A stretch of 6,929 bases of DNA, from the NCBI GenBank assembly GCA_023454395.1, contig JAEYFY010000094.1:1-6929 (forward strand), written 5' to 3'. Under the pieces are notes generated by a model, which was not told the origin of the DNA, ran no database searches, and saw only the letters and a list, made by a program, of their open reading frames with translations. Positions 1 to 6,929 of this stretch are shown piece after piece. The stretch is from Pseudomonadota bacterium (GTDB taxonomy: Bacteria; Pseudomonadota; Gammaproteobacteria; Enterobacterales; Enterobacteriaceae). The position numbers and the translations under genes were made by a program. Every line of letters starts with the position of its first letter. Position 1 is the stretch's first letter.

Positions 1-1287
<1,287 letters not shown>

Positions 1288-1298
1288 GTTAGTGACTA

Positions 1299-2402
1299 TT
1301 ATAAACGCATTGGCATAACAACATAAGCGGCCGCAGAACTTGCCATATTCTCCACTTGAACACTTGAAACCGCATCGGTTAGCAGAAGCTTAACTTCTTC
1401 ACATTTCAATGTGTTAAGTACATCAAGGAGGTAACTGACATTAAAGCCAATTTCCATATCTTCGCCTTGATATTGAACATCAACAATCTCTTCTGCTTCT
1501 TCTTGCTCAGGATTGTTTGCTGTAATTTTCAATTGACCGTTAGTAAGGTTTATACGCACACCACGGAATTTTTCATTGGATAAAATGGCTGCACGAGAAA
1601 ATGCCTGTTTAAGAATATCACAGCCCGCAGTTACAGTTTTCGTTGGGTTTTTCGGTAATACTCGACGATAGTCAGGGAAACGACCATCAACCAACTTCGA
1701 GGTGAAAATAAAATCACCTACATGAGCACGAATATTATTACTACCGATTTGCAGCTGCAGTGAACTTTCACCCGCGCCATCAAGTAAACGCATTAATTCA
1801 ATGACACCTTTACGAGGAACAATAACAGAATGCCCCGGTAAAGATTGTCCAATATCCATTGAACATACCGCTAAACGGTGTCCATCTGTTGCAACTGTGC
1901 GTAACTCTGTATTTTCAGTTTCAAACAACATACCGTTGAGGTAATAACGCACATCTTGATGCGCCATTGAAAATTGAGTGGACTCAATTAGACGTTTTAA
2001 TGTTGCTTGAGGCAAAGTAAATTCAACCTCACTTTGCCAGTCATCTAAATTAGGAAAATCAGATGCAGGTAATGTTGATAAGGAGAAGCGACTACGACCT
2101 GAACGCACTAATAGGCGATCACCATCAAGCTCTACACTAATTTCAGCACCTTCTGGTAGCCCACGCCAAATATCAAAAAACTTACGCGCAGGAACAGTTG
2201 TGGCGCCAATTTCATGAGATAGGCTAAGATTAACTCTTGCCACCATCTCCATTTCAAGGTCAGTTCCAGTTAGCGATAAGGTATTTTCAGTTACCTTAAG
2301 CAATAAGTTACCTAAAATAGGTAATGTTGGACGACCACCTAAAGGGCCACTTACTTGTTGTAGCGGCTTAAGAAGCTGTTCACGTTCAATGATAAATTTC
2401 AT
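1299..2402 (-). CDS. dnaN: DNA polymerase III beta sliding clamp
   Basis: DnaN forms the homodimeric ring around DNA that tethers polymerase III. It also recruits other polymerases, MutS, ligase and Hda to replicating DNA. The product has 367 residues, one more than E. coli, and aligns along its whole length (start [20 protein letters not shown]). Three clamp domains of roughly 120 residues each are expected. Recognisable blocks are LPILGNLLL near residue 27, [11 protein letters not shown] in domain 2, and [16 protein letters not shown] at the start of domain 3. The C-terminus VVMPMRL contributes to the hydrophobic protein-binding cleft of the clamp. The ATG is 4 nt after the dnaA stop and has no strong Shine-Dalgarno sequence, so translation is probably coupled to dnaA. 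E. coli additionally transcribes dnaN from promoters within dnaA. Confidence 0.99.
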   Translation of the reverse strand: MKFIIEREQLLKPLQQVSGPLGGRPTLPILGNLLLKVTENTLSLTGTDLEMEMVARVNLSLSHEIGATTVPARKFFDIWRGLPEGAEISVELDGDRLLVRSGRSRFSLSTLPASDFPNLDDWQSEVEFTLPQATLKRLIESTQFSMAHQDVRYYLNGMLFETENTELRTVATDGHRLAVCSMDIGQSLPGHSVIVPRKGVIELMRLLDGAGESSLQLQIGSNNIRAHVGDFIFTSKLVDGRFPDYRRVLPKNPTKTVTAGCDILKQAFSRAAILSNEKFRGVRINLTNGQLKITANNPEQEEAEEIVDVQYQGEDMEIGFNVSYLLDVLNTLKCEEVKLLLTDAVSSVQVENMASSAAAYVVMPMRL

Positions 2403-2406
2403 AGCG

Positions 2407-3807
2407 CTAGGATGATAATGTTCTGATTAAGTTAGAAAAATCTTCTTTGATGTCATGACTTTCTTCACGCAATTGCTCTATTTTTCGGCATGCATGAAGG
2501 ACTGTTGTATGATCACGACCACCAAAGGCATCCCCGATTTCAGGCAAGCTGTGGTTTGTTAATTCCTTCGCCAGCGCCATTGCCATTTGCCTCGGACGGG
2601 CAACCGATCGGGATCTCCGCTTTGACAGCAAATCAGCGACTTTAATTTTATAATATTCAGCAACTGTTTTTTGAATATTATCGATAGTGACTAATTTTTC
2701 CTGCAAGGCGAGCAGATCACGTAATGCTTCACGAACAAAGTCGATAGTAATCGCGCGACCTGTAAAGTTTGCGTTAGCAATCACTCGGTTTAATGCACCT
2801 TCAAGCTCACGGACGTTAGAACGAAGTCTTTTAGCAATAAAAAAGGCCACTTCGTCAGGTAACTGAATTTGGTTTTCGTCCGCTTTTTTCATCAAAATCG
2901 CCACTCGGGTTTCAAGTTCTGGTGGCTCAATAGCAACCGTTAATCCCCAACCAAAGCGTGATTTTAATCTGTCTTCAACACCATTTATCTCTTTAGGATA
3001 ACGGTCTGACGTTAAAATAATTTGCTGATTACCCTCTAACAATGCGTTAAAGGTATGAAAAAATTCTTCTTGTGAACGCTCTTTATTGGCAAAAAATTGA
3101 ATATCATCAATTAATAGTGCATCCACAGAACGGTAATAGCGTTTAAAGTCTTCTATCGCATTATTTTGTAATGCTTTTACCATATCTTGTACGAAACGTT
3201 CAGAATGCATATACACGACTTTTGCATTCGCTTTACGTTCCATAATGCTGTTACCCACCGCATGTAACAAGTGCGTTTTACCAAGCCCTGTTCCACCATA
3301 TAAAAAGAGTGGGTTATAAGCTCCACCAGGGTTATCAGCAACTTGCCTTGCTGCTGCTCTTGCTAACTGGTTTGATTTACCTTCAACGAAGTTATCAAAC
3401 TTATGTTTAGGGTTAACGTTAGAACGATAATTGAGTTCAGGCAGTTGAGACGCGGGTTGATTATCCCAACTAGGGCGAACAGGCTGACTATGGGGAGGAG
3501 CTGTATTCACTGTTGGATGTACAACAGCTTTAGGAATACTTTCCGTAGTACGTGCTGATGCCGGTTTATTACCCACTTCAAAACGTAAAGAAGGGACTTC
3601 AGAGCCACAAAAATCCACTAATAATGCATTGATATTATTAATGTATTTTTCTCTTACCCAATCTAAGACAAAACGATTAGGTGCATACAGCGCCAGCGTA
3701 TTATCGCTTAGTTCTGCCTGCAAGGGACGTATCCACATACTAAATTCAGTGGCAGGTAACTCATCCTGCAATCGGGCAAGACAATGCTGCCAAAGCGAAA
3801 GTGACAC
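2407..3807 (-). CDS. dnaA: Chromosomal replication initiator DnaA
   Basis: DnaA is the AAA+ initiator that binds DnaA boxes, melts oriC as the ATP form and recruits DnaB. It also represses its own promoter. The 466-residue product is one residue shorter than E. coli. Domain I (about 1-80) contains W6 and the E21/F22 surface. Domain II (about 80-130) is the variable Pro/Ser/Thr-rich linker. Domain III carries Walker A GGTGLGKT at 171-178 (K177), Walker B LLIDD at 231-235, sensor 1 around ILTSD (264-268), the arginine finger R284 and sensor 2 R333. Domain IV ends with the helix-turn-helix signature [15 protein letters not shown] at 429-443, plus basic R398. The start codon is GTG, as in E. coli, supported by AGGGGAG 6 nt upstream. 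The gene leads the dnaA-dnaN-recF-gyrB cluster. Domains III and IV are almost invariant relative to E. coli; divergence concentrates in domain II. Confidence 0.99.
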   Translation of the reverse strand: MSLSLWQHCLARLQDELPATEFSMWIRPLQAELSDNTLALYAPNRFVLDWVREKYINNINALLVDFCGSEVPSLRFEVGNKPASARTTESIPKAVVHPTVNTAPPHSQPVRPSWDNQPASQLPELNYRSNVNPKHKFDNFVEGKSNQLARAAARQVADNPGGAYNPLFLYGGTGLGKTHLLHAVGNSIMERKANAKVVYMHSERFVQDMVKALQNNAIEDFKRYYRSVDALLIDDIQFFANKERSQEEFFHTFNALLEGNQQIILTSDRYPKEINGVEDRLKSRFGWGLTVAIEPPELETRVAILMKKADENQIQLPDEVAFFIAKRLRSNVRELEGALNRVIANANFTGRAITIDFVREALRDLLALQEKLVTIDNIQKTVAEYYKIKVADLLSKRRSRSVARPRQMAMALAKELTNHSLPEIGDAFGGRDHTTVLHACRKIEQLREESHDIKEDFSNLIRTLSS

Positions 3808-3813
3808 GGCGGA

Positions 3814-3820
3814 CTCCCCT
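3814..3820 (-). promoter_or_regulatory. Strong ribosome binding site fixing the dnaA GTG start
   Basis: Read on the minus strand, AGGGGAG ends 6 nt before the GTG codon at 3807-3805. It is the best Shine-Dalgarno match in the leftward cluster, and it decides for GTG over any downstream methionine. The downstream genes dnaN and recF lack a comparable site. Confidence 0.85.
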
Positions 3821-3850
3821 AAAAAACAAGACTAAAAATAAACAGGAAAA

Positions 3851-3902
3851 ATGCAGTTAAACAATGCAGTTAAACAATGCAATCAAACAATGCAGTTAAA
3901 CA
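3851..3902. repeat. Four tandem 13-bp direct repeats in the dnaA leader
   Basis: Units are ATGCAGTTAAACA at 3851-3863, 3864-3876 and 3890-3902, and ATGCAATCAAACA at 3877-3889. Three are identical and the third differs at two positions. The array is contiguous, ends 44 bp upstream of the dnaA GTG, and reads TGTTTAACTGCAT in the dnaA direction. It should lie in the untranslated leader of dnaA mRNA if transcription starts at the promoters proposed upstream. The unit matches neither the DnaA box nor the E. coli oriC 13-mer consensus. Its function is unknown; replication slippage is the simplest origin. Confidence 0.95.
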
Positions 3903-3987
3903 CTGTGCGCCTAAATACAAAGTGCACAACACCGTTCCTCTTCAATTCTTAATAAGGAACAACTCTTGATGACAACGATTTTTTTAT

Positions 3988-4002
3988 ATCGTGACTCACG
4001 AT
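3988..4002. repeat. 15-bp palindrome ATCGTGA-C-TCACGAT
   Basis: Two perfect 7-bp arms (3988-3994 and 3996-4002) flank one central base. A GATC site overlaps the right edge at 4000-4003. A third copy of the arm, ATCGTGA, lies at 4021-4027. The element is downstream of the proposed dnaA p2 start, so it could act as a protein-binding dyad or as a hairpin in the dnaA leader RNA. No known operator was recognised. Confidence 0.7.
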
Positions 4003-4060
4003 CGCAGACTGGCTATTCTGATCGTGACGGGGGATCATATCGCAAAATGAAACGAAGATC
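4000..4060. promoter_or_regulatory. GATC (Dam) site cluster at the dnaA promoter
   Basis: GATC occurs at 4000-4003, 4020-4023, 4033-4036 and 4057-4060. Four sites in 61 bp compares with about one per 256 bp expected at random. In Dam/SeqA-carrying enterobacteria such clusters bind SeqA when hemimethylated and silence dnaA for part of the cell cycle. The sites are seen directly; SeqA control here is inferred from E. coli. Confidence 0.7.
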
Positions 4061-4062
4061 CT
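4034..4062 (-). promoter_or_regulatory. Proposed dnaA p2 promoter with GATC in both elements
   Basis: On the minus strand the -10 is TATGAT (4039-4034, 5 of 6 to consensus). It is preceded by a 17-bp spacer and a poor -35, AGGATC (4062-4057). A GATC overlaps each element (4033-4036 and 4057-4060). In E. coli the main dnaA promoter likewise carries GATC in its -35 and -10 regions, allowing SeqA sequestration after replication. DnaA boxes lie immediately upstream. A start near 4027 would give a leader of about 220 nt. The weak -35 keeps this tentative. Confidence 0.55.
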
Positions 4063-4067
4063 CTTTC

Positions 4068-4076
4068 TTTTGCACA
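4068..4076 (+). promoter_or_regulatory. DnaA box, relaxed consensus
   Basis: TTTTGCACA fits the relaxed DnaA-box consensus TT(A/T)TNCACA at all nine positions. It starts 22 bp before the perfect box at 4090 and points the same way, so both face the same side of the helix. It sits just upstream of the proposed p2 -35, where bound DnaA could repress or modulate dnaA. Confidence 0.65.
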
Positions 4077-4089
4077 GTTTTTATGGTTT

Positions 4090-4098
4090 TTATCCACA
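4090..4098 (+). promoter_or_regulatory. DnaA box, perfect strong consensus
   Basis: TTATCCACA is the strongest DnaA-box sequence, identical to the high-affinity R1/R4 type. It lies 283 bp upstream of the dnaA start, between the two proposed dnaA promoters. This is the arrangement through which E. coli DnaA autoregulates its gene. Confidence 0.9.
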
Positions 4099-4111
4099 GG
4101 CTTGCTGATTT

Positions 4112-4140
4112 ACGATAATTCACCAAATGAAATATGCAAA
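4112..4140 (-). promoter_or_regulatory. Proposed dnaA p1 promoter
   Basis: On the minus strand TTTGCA (4140-4135) and TATCGT (4117-4112) are separated by exactly 17 bp, each matching consensus at 4 of 6 positions. The start would be near 4105, about 78 bp upstream of the proposed p2 start with the DnaA boxes between. That mirrors the roughly 80-bp spacing of the two E. coli dnaA promoters. An alternative is TTGCTA-18-TACACT at 4178-4149, also 4 of 6 twice. Sequence alone cannot choose. Confidence 0.4.
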
Positions 4141-4179
4141 GGCGTTCTAGTGTACTTGAGTCGCCCTATAAATAGCAAT

Positions 4180-4188
4180 TGGGGATAA
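4180..4188 (-). promoter_or_regulatory. Imperfect DnaA box
   Basis: The minus strand reads TTATCCCCA, one mismatch (position 7) from TTATCCACA, in the opposite orientation to the two better boxes. It could be a low-affinity site at the upstream edge of the dnaA control region, or chance. Confidence 0.3.
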
Positions 4189-4226
4189 CTTTCTCTTCAC
4201 ATAAATATCCCTTTCTTATAGAAAGC

Positions 4227-4249
4227 GATCAAATATCTCTCATTTGATC
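4227..4249. repeat. 8-bp perfect inverted repeat tipped with GATC
   Basis: GATCAAAT at 4227-4234 and ATTTGATC at 4242-4249 are perfect inverted arms around a 7-nt centre. Each arm ends in a Dam site, and another GATC follows at 4257-4260. A second small dyad, CTTTC-TTATA-GAAAG, lies directly before it at 4211-4225. The element sits just upstream of the proposed distal rpmH promoter and upstream of both dnaA promoter candidates, a plausible place for a regulator bound between divergent genes. No known site was recognised. Confidence 0.6.
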
Positions 4250-4261
4250 CACTAAAGATCC

Positions 4262-4289
4262 TTGCGCTTTCACCATGAGTCCGTATAAT
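4262..4289 (+). promoter_or_regulatory. Proposed distal rpmH promoter (perfect TATAAT)
   Basis: TATAAT at 4284-4289 is a perfect -10. The best -35 is TTGCGC at 4262-4267 with a 16-bp spacer, matching only the TTG half. A start near 4296 would give a leader of about 290 nt before rpmH, containing the hairpin at 4323-4354. E. coli rpmH also has more than one promoter. Confidence 0.5.
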
Positions 4290-4322
4290 CTTGCACCCTG
4301 CGTGCTTGTACCAACAAAGTCA

Positions 4323-4354
4323 CTTATTAAGACCTTTTTTAGGTCGCTAATAAG
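4323..4354. repeat. 12-bp interrupted inverted repeat in the rpmH leader region
   Basis: CTTATTA (4323-4329) pairs with TAATAAG (4348-4354), and GACCT (4331-4335) pairs with AGGTC (4341-4345). The loop is TTTTT, and an internal A/GC mismatch separates the two stems. Neither strand has a T-run after the stem, so it is not a standard intrinsic terminator. It would form a hairpin about 27 nt into a transcript from the distal rpmH promoter. Confidence 0.6.
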
Positions 4355-4426
4355 CGTACTCGTTGCGCATAAGTCAGGATTGATTATCGGGTTTGCTAAA
4401 AAAGACGACAAAAATCGGTACTTAAA

Positions 4427-4445
4427 GCGTCATCTTCATTGACGC
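4427..4445. repeat. 6-bp inverted repeat overlapping the rpmH -35
   Basis: GCGTCA (4427-4432) and TGACGC (4440-4445) are perfect inverted arms around 7 nt. The right arm covers most of the -35 TTGACG at 4439-4444, so a protein bound to the dyad would compete with RNA polymerase. No named operator was recognised. Confidence 0.5.
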
Positions 4446-4467
4446 ATTTGAGTGATTTTATTACAAT
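4439..4467 (+). promoter_or_regulatory. Main rpmH promoter, sigma-70 type
   Basis: TTGACG (4439-4444, 5 of 6) and TACAAT (4462-4467, 5 of 6) are separated by the ideal 17 bp, making this the best promoter match in the window. The bases after the -10 are CCCGC, a GC-rich discriminator typical of promoters inhibited by ppGpp and DksA, which fits a ribosomal protein gene. Transcription should start near 4474, about 110 nt before the rpmH ATG. Growth-rate control is inferred. Confidence 0.8.
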
Positions 4468-4572
4468 CCCGCATCTTTCCATCATTGATGCTGCGATTGA
4501 AGTACCGGTTTGTTTATTTATTGCACGCCTGTCTGTCAACGCATTTGCTGAATCAGTAATTATATTAAGTAG

Positions 4573-4728
<156 letters not shown>

Positions 4729-4732
4729 TAAA

Positions 4733-4756
4733 AGCTAACCATTCCGTGGTTAAGCT
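4733..4756 (+). promoter_or_regulatory. Hairpin enclosing the rnpA start codon
   Basis: AGCT-AACCA (4733-4741) can pair with TGGTT-(A)-AGCT (4747-4756) around a TTCCG loop, giving 9 bp with a single bulged A. The rnpA GTG (4746-4748) straddles loop and stem. Folding would hide the start and the already weak ribosome site, reducing RnpA relative to L34. The T-run after it (TTTT at 4760-4763) is too short and displaced for a convincing terminator. Confidence 0.5.
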
Positions 4757-5105
4757 CGCTTTTCCAAGGGAGTTACGTTTGTTAACTCCCAAGCATTTCA
4801 ATTTTGTTTTCCAGCAACCACAACGTGCGAGTTCTCCAGAAGTTACTATTTTGGGTCGCCAGAATGAGCTGGGGCATCCCCGCATCGGTCTAACAATCGC
4901 AAAGAAAAACGTTAAACGTGCTCATGAGCGCAATCGTATTAAACGATTAGCCCGTGAATACTTTCGTTTACATCAGCACGAATTACCGCCGATGGATTTT
5001 GTGCTATTAGTAAGAAAAGGGGTTGCTGAACTTGATAACCATCAATTGACGGAAGTGTTGGGTAAATTATGGCGTCGTCATTGTCGCTTGGCTCAAAAGT
5101 CCTGA
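4746..5105 (+). CDS. rnpA: Ribonuclease P protein component
   Basis: RnpA (C5 protein) joins the catalytic M1 RNA to cleave 5' leaders from pre-tRNAs. The 119-residue length equals E. coli, and the start [15 protein letters not shown] is the same apart from the GTG initiation codon. The conserved RNR basic helix lies at residues 54-71, with R62-N63-R64 in the motif [12 protein letters not shown]46 in GHPRIGL is the position altered in the classical E. coli rnpA49 mutant. The central cleft residues FxFVFQ (18-23) are typical. The GTG is 17 nt after the rpmH stop, with no good Shine-Dalgarno sequence and a hairpin over the start, so yield per transcript is probably much lower than for L34. The 3' end overlaps yidD by 37 nt. 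Confidence 0.98.
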   Translation: MVKLAFPRELRLLTPKHFNFVFQQPQRASSPEVTILGRQNELGHPRIGLTIAKKNVKRAHERNRIKRLAREYFRLHQHELPPMDFVLLVRKGVAELDNHQLTEVLGKLWRRHCRLAQKS

Positions 5106-5329
5106 TCTTGCTGATTAGGGGCTATCAACTGGGGATTAGTCCTCTGTTGGGGCCTCGTTGTCGTTTTAATCCTACGTGCTCTAATTACGGAATTGAGGCA
5201 TTGCGCAGGTTTGGAATGATAAAAGGTAGTTGGTTAACAGTGAAACGCATATTAAAATGCCACCCTTTACACGAAGGTGGTGATGATCCTGTCCCACCTA
5301 GAAAAAACGACGATAACAGAGAAAATTAA
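5069..5329 (+). CDS. yidD: YidD membrane protein insertion efficiency factor
   Basis: YidD is a small peripheral inner-membrane protein that assists insertion of proteins through the Sec/YidC route. The 86-residue product matches the family. It has an amphipathic N-terminal helix (about residues 9-22, [10 protein letters not shown]), then [17 protein letters not shown] with C31 and C37, [24 protein letters not shown] with C64, and GGDDPVP before a short charged tail. The ATG lies inside rnpA in another frame, with a 37-nt overlap. A weak GGGT 5 nt upstream is the only ribosome-site candidate, so coupled translation is likely. It ends 2 nt before yidC. Older annotations often miss this gene because of the overlap and small size. 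No frameshift or missing key residue is seen. Confidence 0.95.
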   Translation: MASSLSLGSKVLILLIRGYQLGISPLLGPRCRFNPTCSNYGIEALRRFGMIKGSWLTVKRILKCHPLHEGGDDPVPPRKNDDNREN

Positions 5330-5331
5330 CG

Positions 5332-6929
5332 ATGGATTCGCAACGCAATCTTCTATTCATCGCTTTGCTGTTCGTTTCTTTCCTGATCTGGCAGCAGTGG
5401 GAGGGTGATAAAGTTTCACAAAACACCACCACTACCGCACAGGTCTCGCAACAAGCGGACGTGCCAAGCAGTGATAGTCTTGCTGTAACTGGTAACAGCA
5501 ATGAGCAGGCAAAATTGATTACCGTAAAAACTGACGTACTTGATCTTCGCATCAATACTCAGGGCGGTACTATCGATGAGGCTGATTTGTTAGCCTATCC
5601 CGCCGAGCTTAATTCGACAACACCTTTCCGTTTACTGGAAACTACACCACAATTCCTGTATCAGGCTCAAAGTGGCTTAATCGGCCCTGATGGTCCAGAT
5701 CAGAAATCTCGCCCAGTTTATAGTGCTGATAAAAACGAATTTGTACTTGGTGAAAACCAAGATGAATTACGTGTACCTATGACTTTCGTAAATGAAGAAG
5801 GCGTAAAATTCGTCAAAACCTTCATTTTGAAGAAAGGTCAGTACGATATCGGTATTGATTACAAAATTGAGAATACAACAGATAAAACATTGACCATGAA
5901 CTTCTACGGTCAGTTAAAACAATCTGTTAAATTGCCAGAAAGCCGTGATACAGGTAGCAGCAACTTTGCGCTACACACTTATCGTGGTGCGGCATACTCA
6001 TCAGATGAAACCAACTATAAAAAATACAGCTTTGGTGATATCGAAGATAAAAACTTATCTCTAACCACCAATAATGGTTGGGTTGCAATGTTACAACAGT
6101 ACTTTGCAACAGCATGGGTTCCTTCTAAAGAGAGTCAGAACAATAACTTCTACTCTATCACTTTAGAAAACAAATCTATTGCTCTGATTGGTTATAAATC
6201 AGCGCCGGTGACAATTGCACCAAATAGCAGTGCTGATATCAGCTCAACATTATGGGTTGGCCCTGAAATTCAGTCAGAAATGTCAGCTATTGCGCCACAT
6301 TTAGACCTATCTGTAGACTACGGTTGGTTATGGTTTATCTCTCAACCACTGTTTAAACTGTTGAAATTCCTTCACAGTTTTATCGGTAACTGGGGCTTCT
6401 CCATCATCATGATCACCTTTATCGTTCGTGGTATCATGTACCCGCTGACTAAAGCGCAGTACACCTCCATGGCGAAAATGCGTTTACTGCAACCAAAACT
6501 GGCTGCACTGCGTGAACGTATTGGTGATGACAAACAACGTATGAGCCAAGAAATGATGGCGTTATACAAACAAGAGAAAGTGAATCCTCTGGGTGGTTGT
6601 TTACCACTAATTATCCAGATGCCAATCTTCCTTGCATTGTATTACATGCTAATGGGTTCTGTTGAATTACGTCATGCGCCATTTATGTTATGGATCCAAG
6701 ACTTATCTGCGCAAGATCCATACTACATTCTGCCATTATTAATGGGTGTGACAATGTTCGTCATTCAGAAACTGTCTCCTACAGCAGTGACTGATCCGAT
6801 GCAACAAAAAATCATGACCTTTATGCCGGTTGTATTTACCGTATTCTTCCTGTGGTTCCCATCAGGTCTGGTTCTGTACTATATCGTCAGTAACTTAGTG
6901 ACCATTATCCAGCAGCAGTTAATTTACCG
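5332..6929 (+). CDS. yidC: Membrane protein insertase YidC (60K), 3' end missing
   Basis: YidC inserts and folds inner-membrane proteins, alone or with SecYEG. The open frame gives 532 codons plus two bases with no stop; E. coli YidC has 548 residues, so about 16 are missing beyond the edge. TM1 is residues 6-20 ([15 protein letters not shown]). A large periplasmic domain follows to about 345. The insertase core has TM2 (about 350-372, with the conserved hydrophilic-groove R366 and T362), a charged cytoplasmic loop (about 374-420), TM3 (about 424-441, with C423, P425 and P431), TM4 (about 464-481) and TM5 (about 493-527, with Y517). Numbering of these residues equals E. coli. The ATG is 2 nt after the yidD stop, with AGAGA 9 nt upstream. 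The frame is continuous. Confidence 0.98.
   Translation, partial: MDSQRNLLFIALLFVSFLIWQQWEGDKVSQNTTTTAQVSQQADVPSSDSLAVTGNSNEQAKLITVKTDVLDLRINTQGGTIDEADLLAYPAELNSTTPFRLLETTPQFLYQAQSGLIGPDGPDQKSRPVYSADKNEFVLGENQDELRVPMTFVNEEGVKFVKTFILKKGQYDIGIDYKIENTTDKTLTMNFYGQLKQSVKLPESRDTGSSNFALHTYRGAAYSSDETNYKKYSFGDIEDKNLSLTTNNGWVAMLQQYFATAWVPSKESQNNNFYSITLENKSIALIGYKSAPVTIAPNSSADISSTLWVGPEIQSEMSAIAPHLDLSVDYGWLWFISQPLFKLLKFLHSFIGNWGFSIIMITFIVRGIMYPLTKAQYTSMAKMRLLQPKLAALRERIGDDKQRMSQEMMALYKQEKVNPLGGCLPLIIQMPIFLALYYMLMGSVELRHAPFMLWIQDLSAQDPYYILPLLMGVTMFVIQKLSPTAVTDPMQQKIMTFMPVVFTVFFLWFPSGLVLYYIVSNLVTIIQQQLIY

Noticed and set aside
3629..3835. 68-codon plus-strand open frame antisense to the dnaA start
   Set aside because: It is an opposite-strand shadow of the conserved dnaA domain I coding sequence, without a supporting promoter or ribosome site.
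3851..3902. CRISPR-like array
   Set aside because: The 13-bp units are directly adjacent with no spacers and no cas genes are present; this is a simple tandem repeat.
4323..4354. Intrinsic terminator
   Set aside because: The T-run is in the loop, not after the stem, on either strand. A terminator would also be out of place between divergent promoters and their genes.
4275..4442. 55-codon plus-strand open frame in the dnaA-rpmH intergenic region
   Set aside because: It has no Shine-Dalgarno sequence, contains the TATAAT and most of the rpmH -35 plus two dyads, and the product resembles nothing I recognise. Regulatory DNA explains the stretch better.
5332..6929. yidC as a frameshifted or degraded gene because no stop codon is seen
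   Set aside because: All 532 codons are open and align with the expected protein, and the missing stop is simply beyond the window edge.

Overview
The window is a conserved chromosomal segment with the gene order gyrB (start only) - recF - dnaN - dnaA on the minus strand, and rpmH - rnpA - yidD - yidC (3' end missing) on the plus strand. The two groups diverge from a 777-bp intergenic region (3808-4584). Every protein is nearly collinear with its Escherichia coli counterpart: DnaA has 466 residues, DnaN 367, and the YidC key residues keep E. coli numbering. The DNA is noticeably more AT-rich, and this points to a gammaproteobacterium of the Enterobacterales, probably Morganellaceae. From memory, the size, order and sequence fit the Proteus mirabilis '60K-rnpA-rpmH-dnaA-dnaN-recF-gyrB' region, but I could not check this against a database.

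Leftward group (1-3807): dnaA starts with GTG behind a strong Shine-Dalgarno sequence. It is followed after 4 nt by dnaN, after 11 nt by recF and after 20 nt by gyrB. This tight packing suggests one operon with translational coupling. The genes serve one theme: initiation (DnaA), processive synthesis (sliding clamp), gap repair and fork recovery (RecF) and supercoiling (gyrase B).

Intergenic region (3808-4584): the dnaA side holds two DnaA boxes 22 bp apart, plus a third, imperfect one. It also has four GATC sites in 61 bp, two of which overlap a proposed promoter, a 15-bp palindrome, and a 13-bp sequence repeated four times in tandem in the presumed dnaA leader. The rpmH side holds a good promoter (TTGACG-17-TACAAT), a second with a perfect TATAAT, and several inverted repeats. 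No RNA gene or convincing extra protein gene was found here.

Rightward group (4585-6929): L34, the RNase P protein, the membrane-insertion helper YidD and the insertase YidC lie within 17 nt of each other or overlap. This links ribosome assembly, tRNA processing and membrane protein insertion. The rnpA GTG start can be folded into a hairpin.

This is an ordinary housekeeping region. I see no mobile element, CRISPR array, defence system or clearly novel system. The points worth a second look are the short repeats and dyads in the divergent control region and at the rnpA start.
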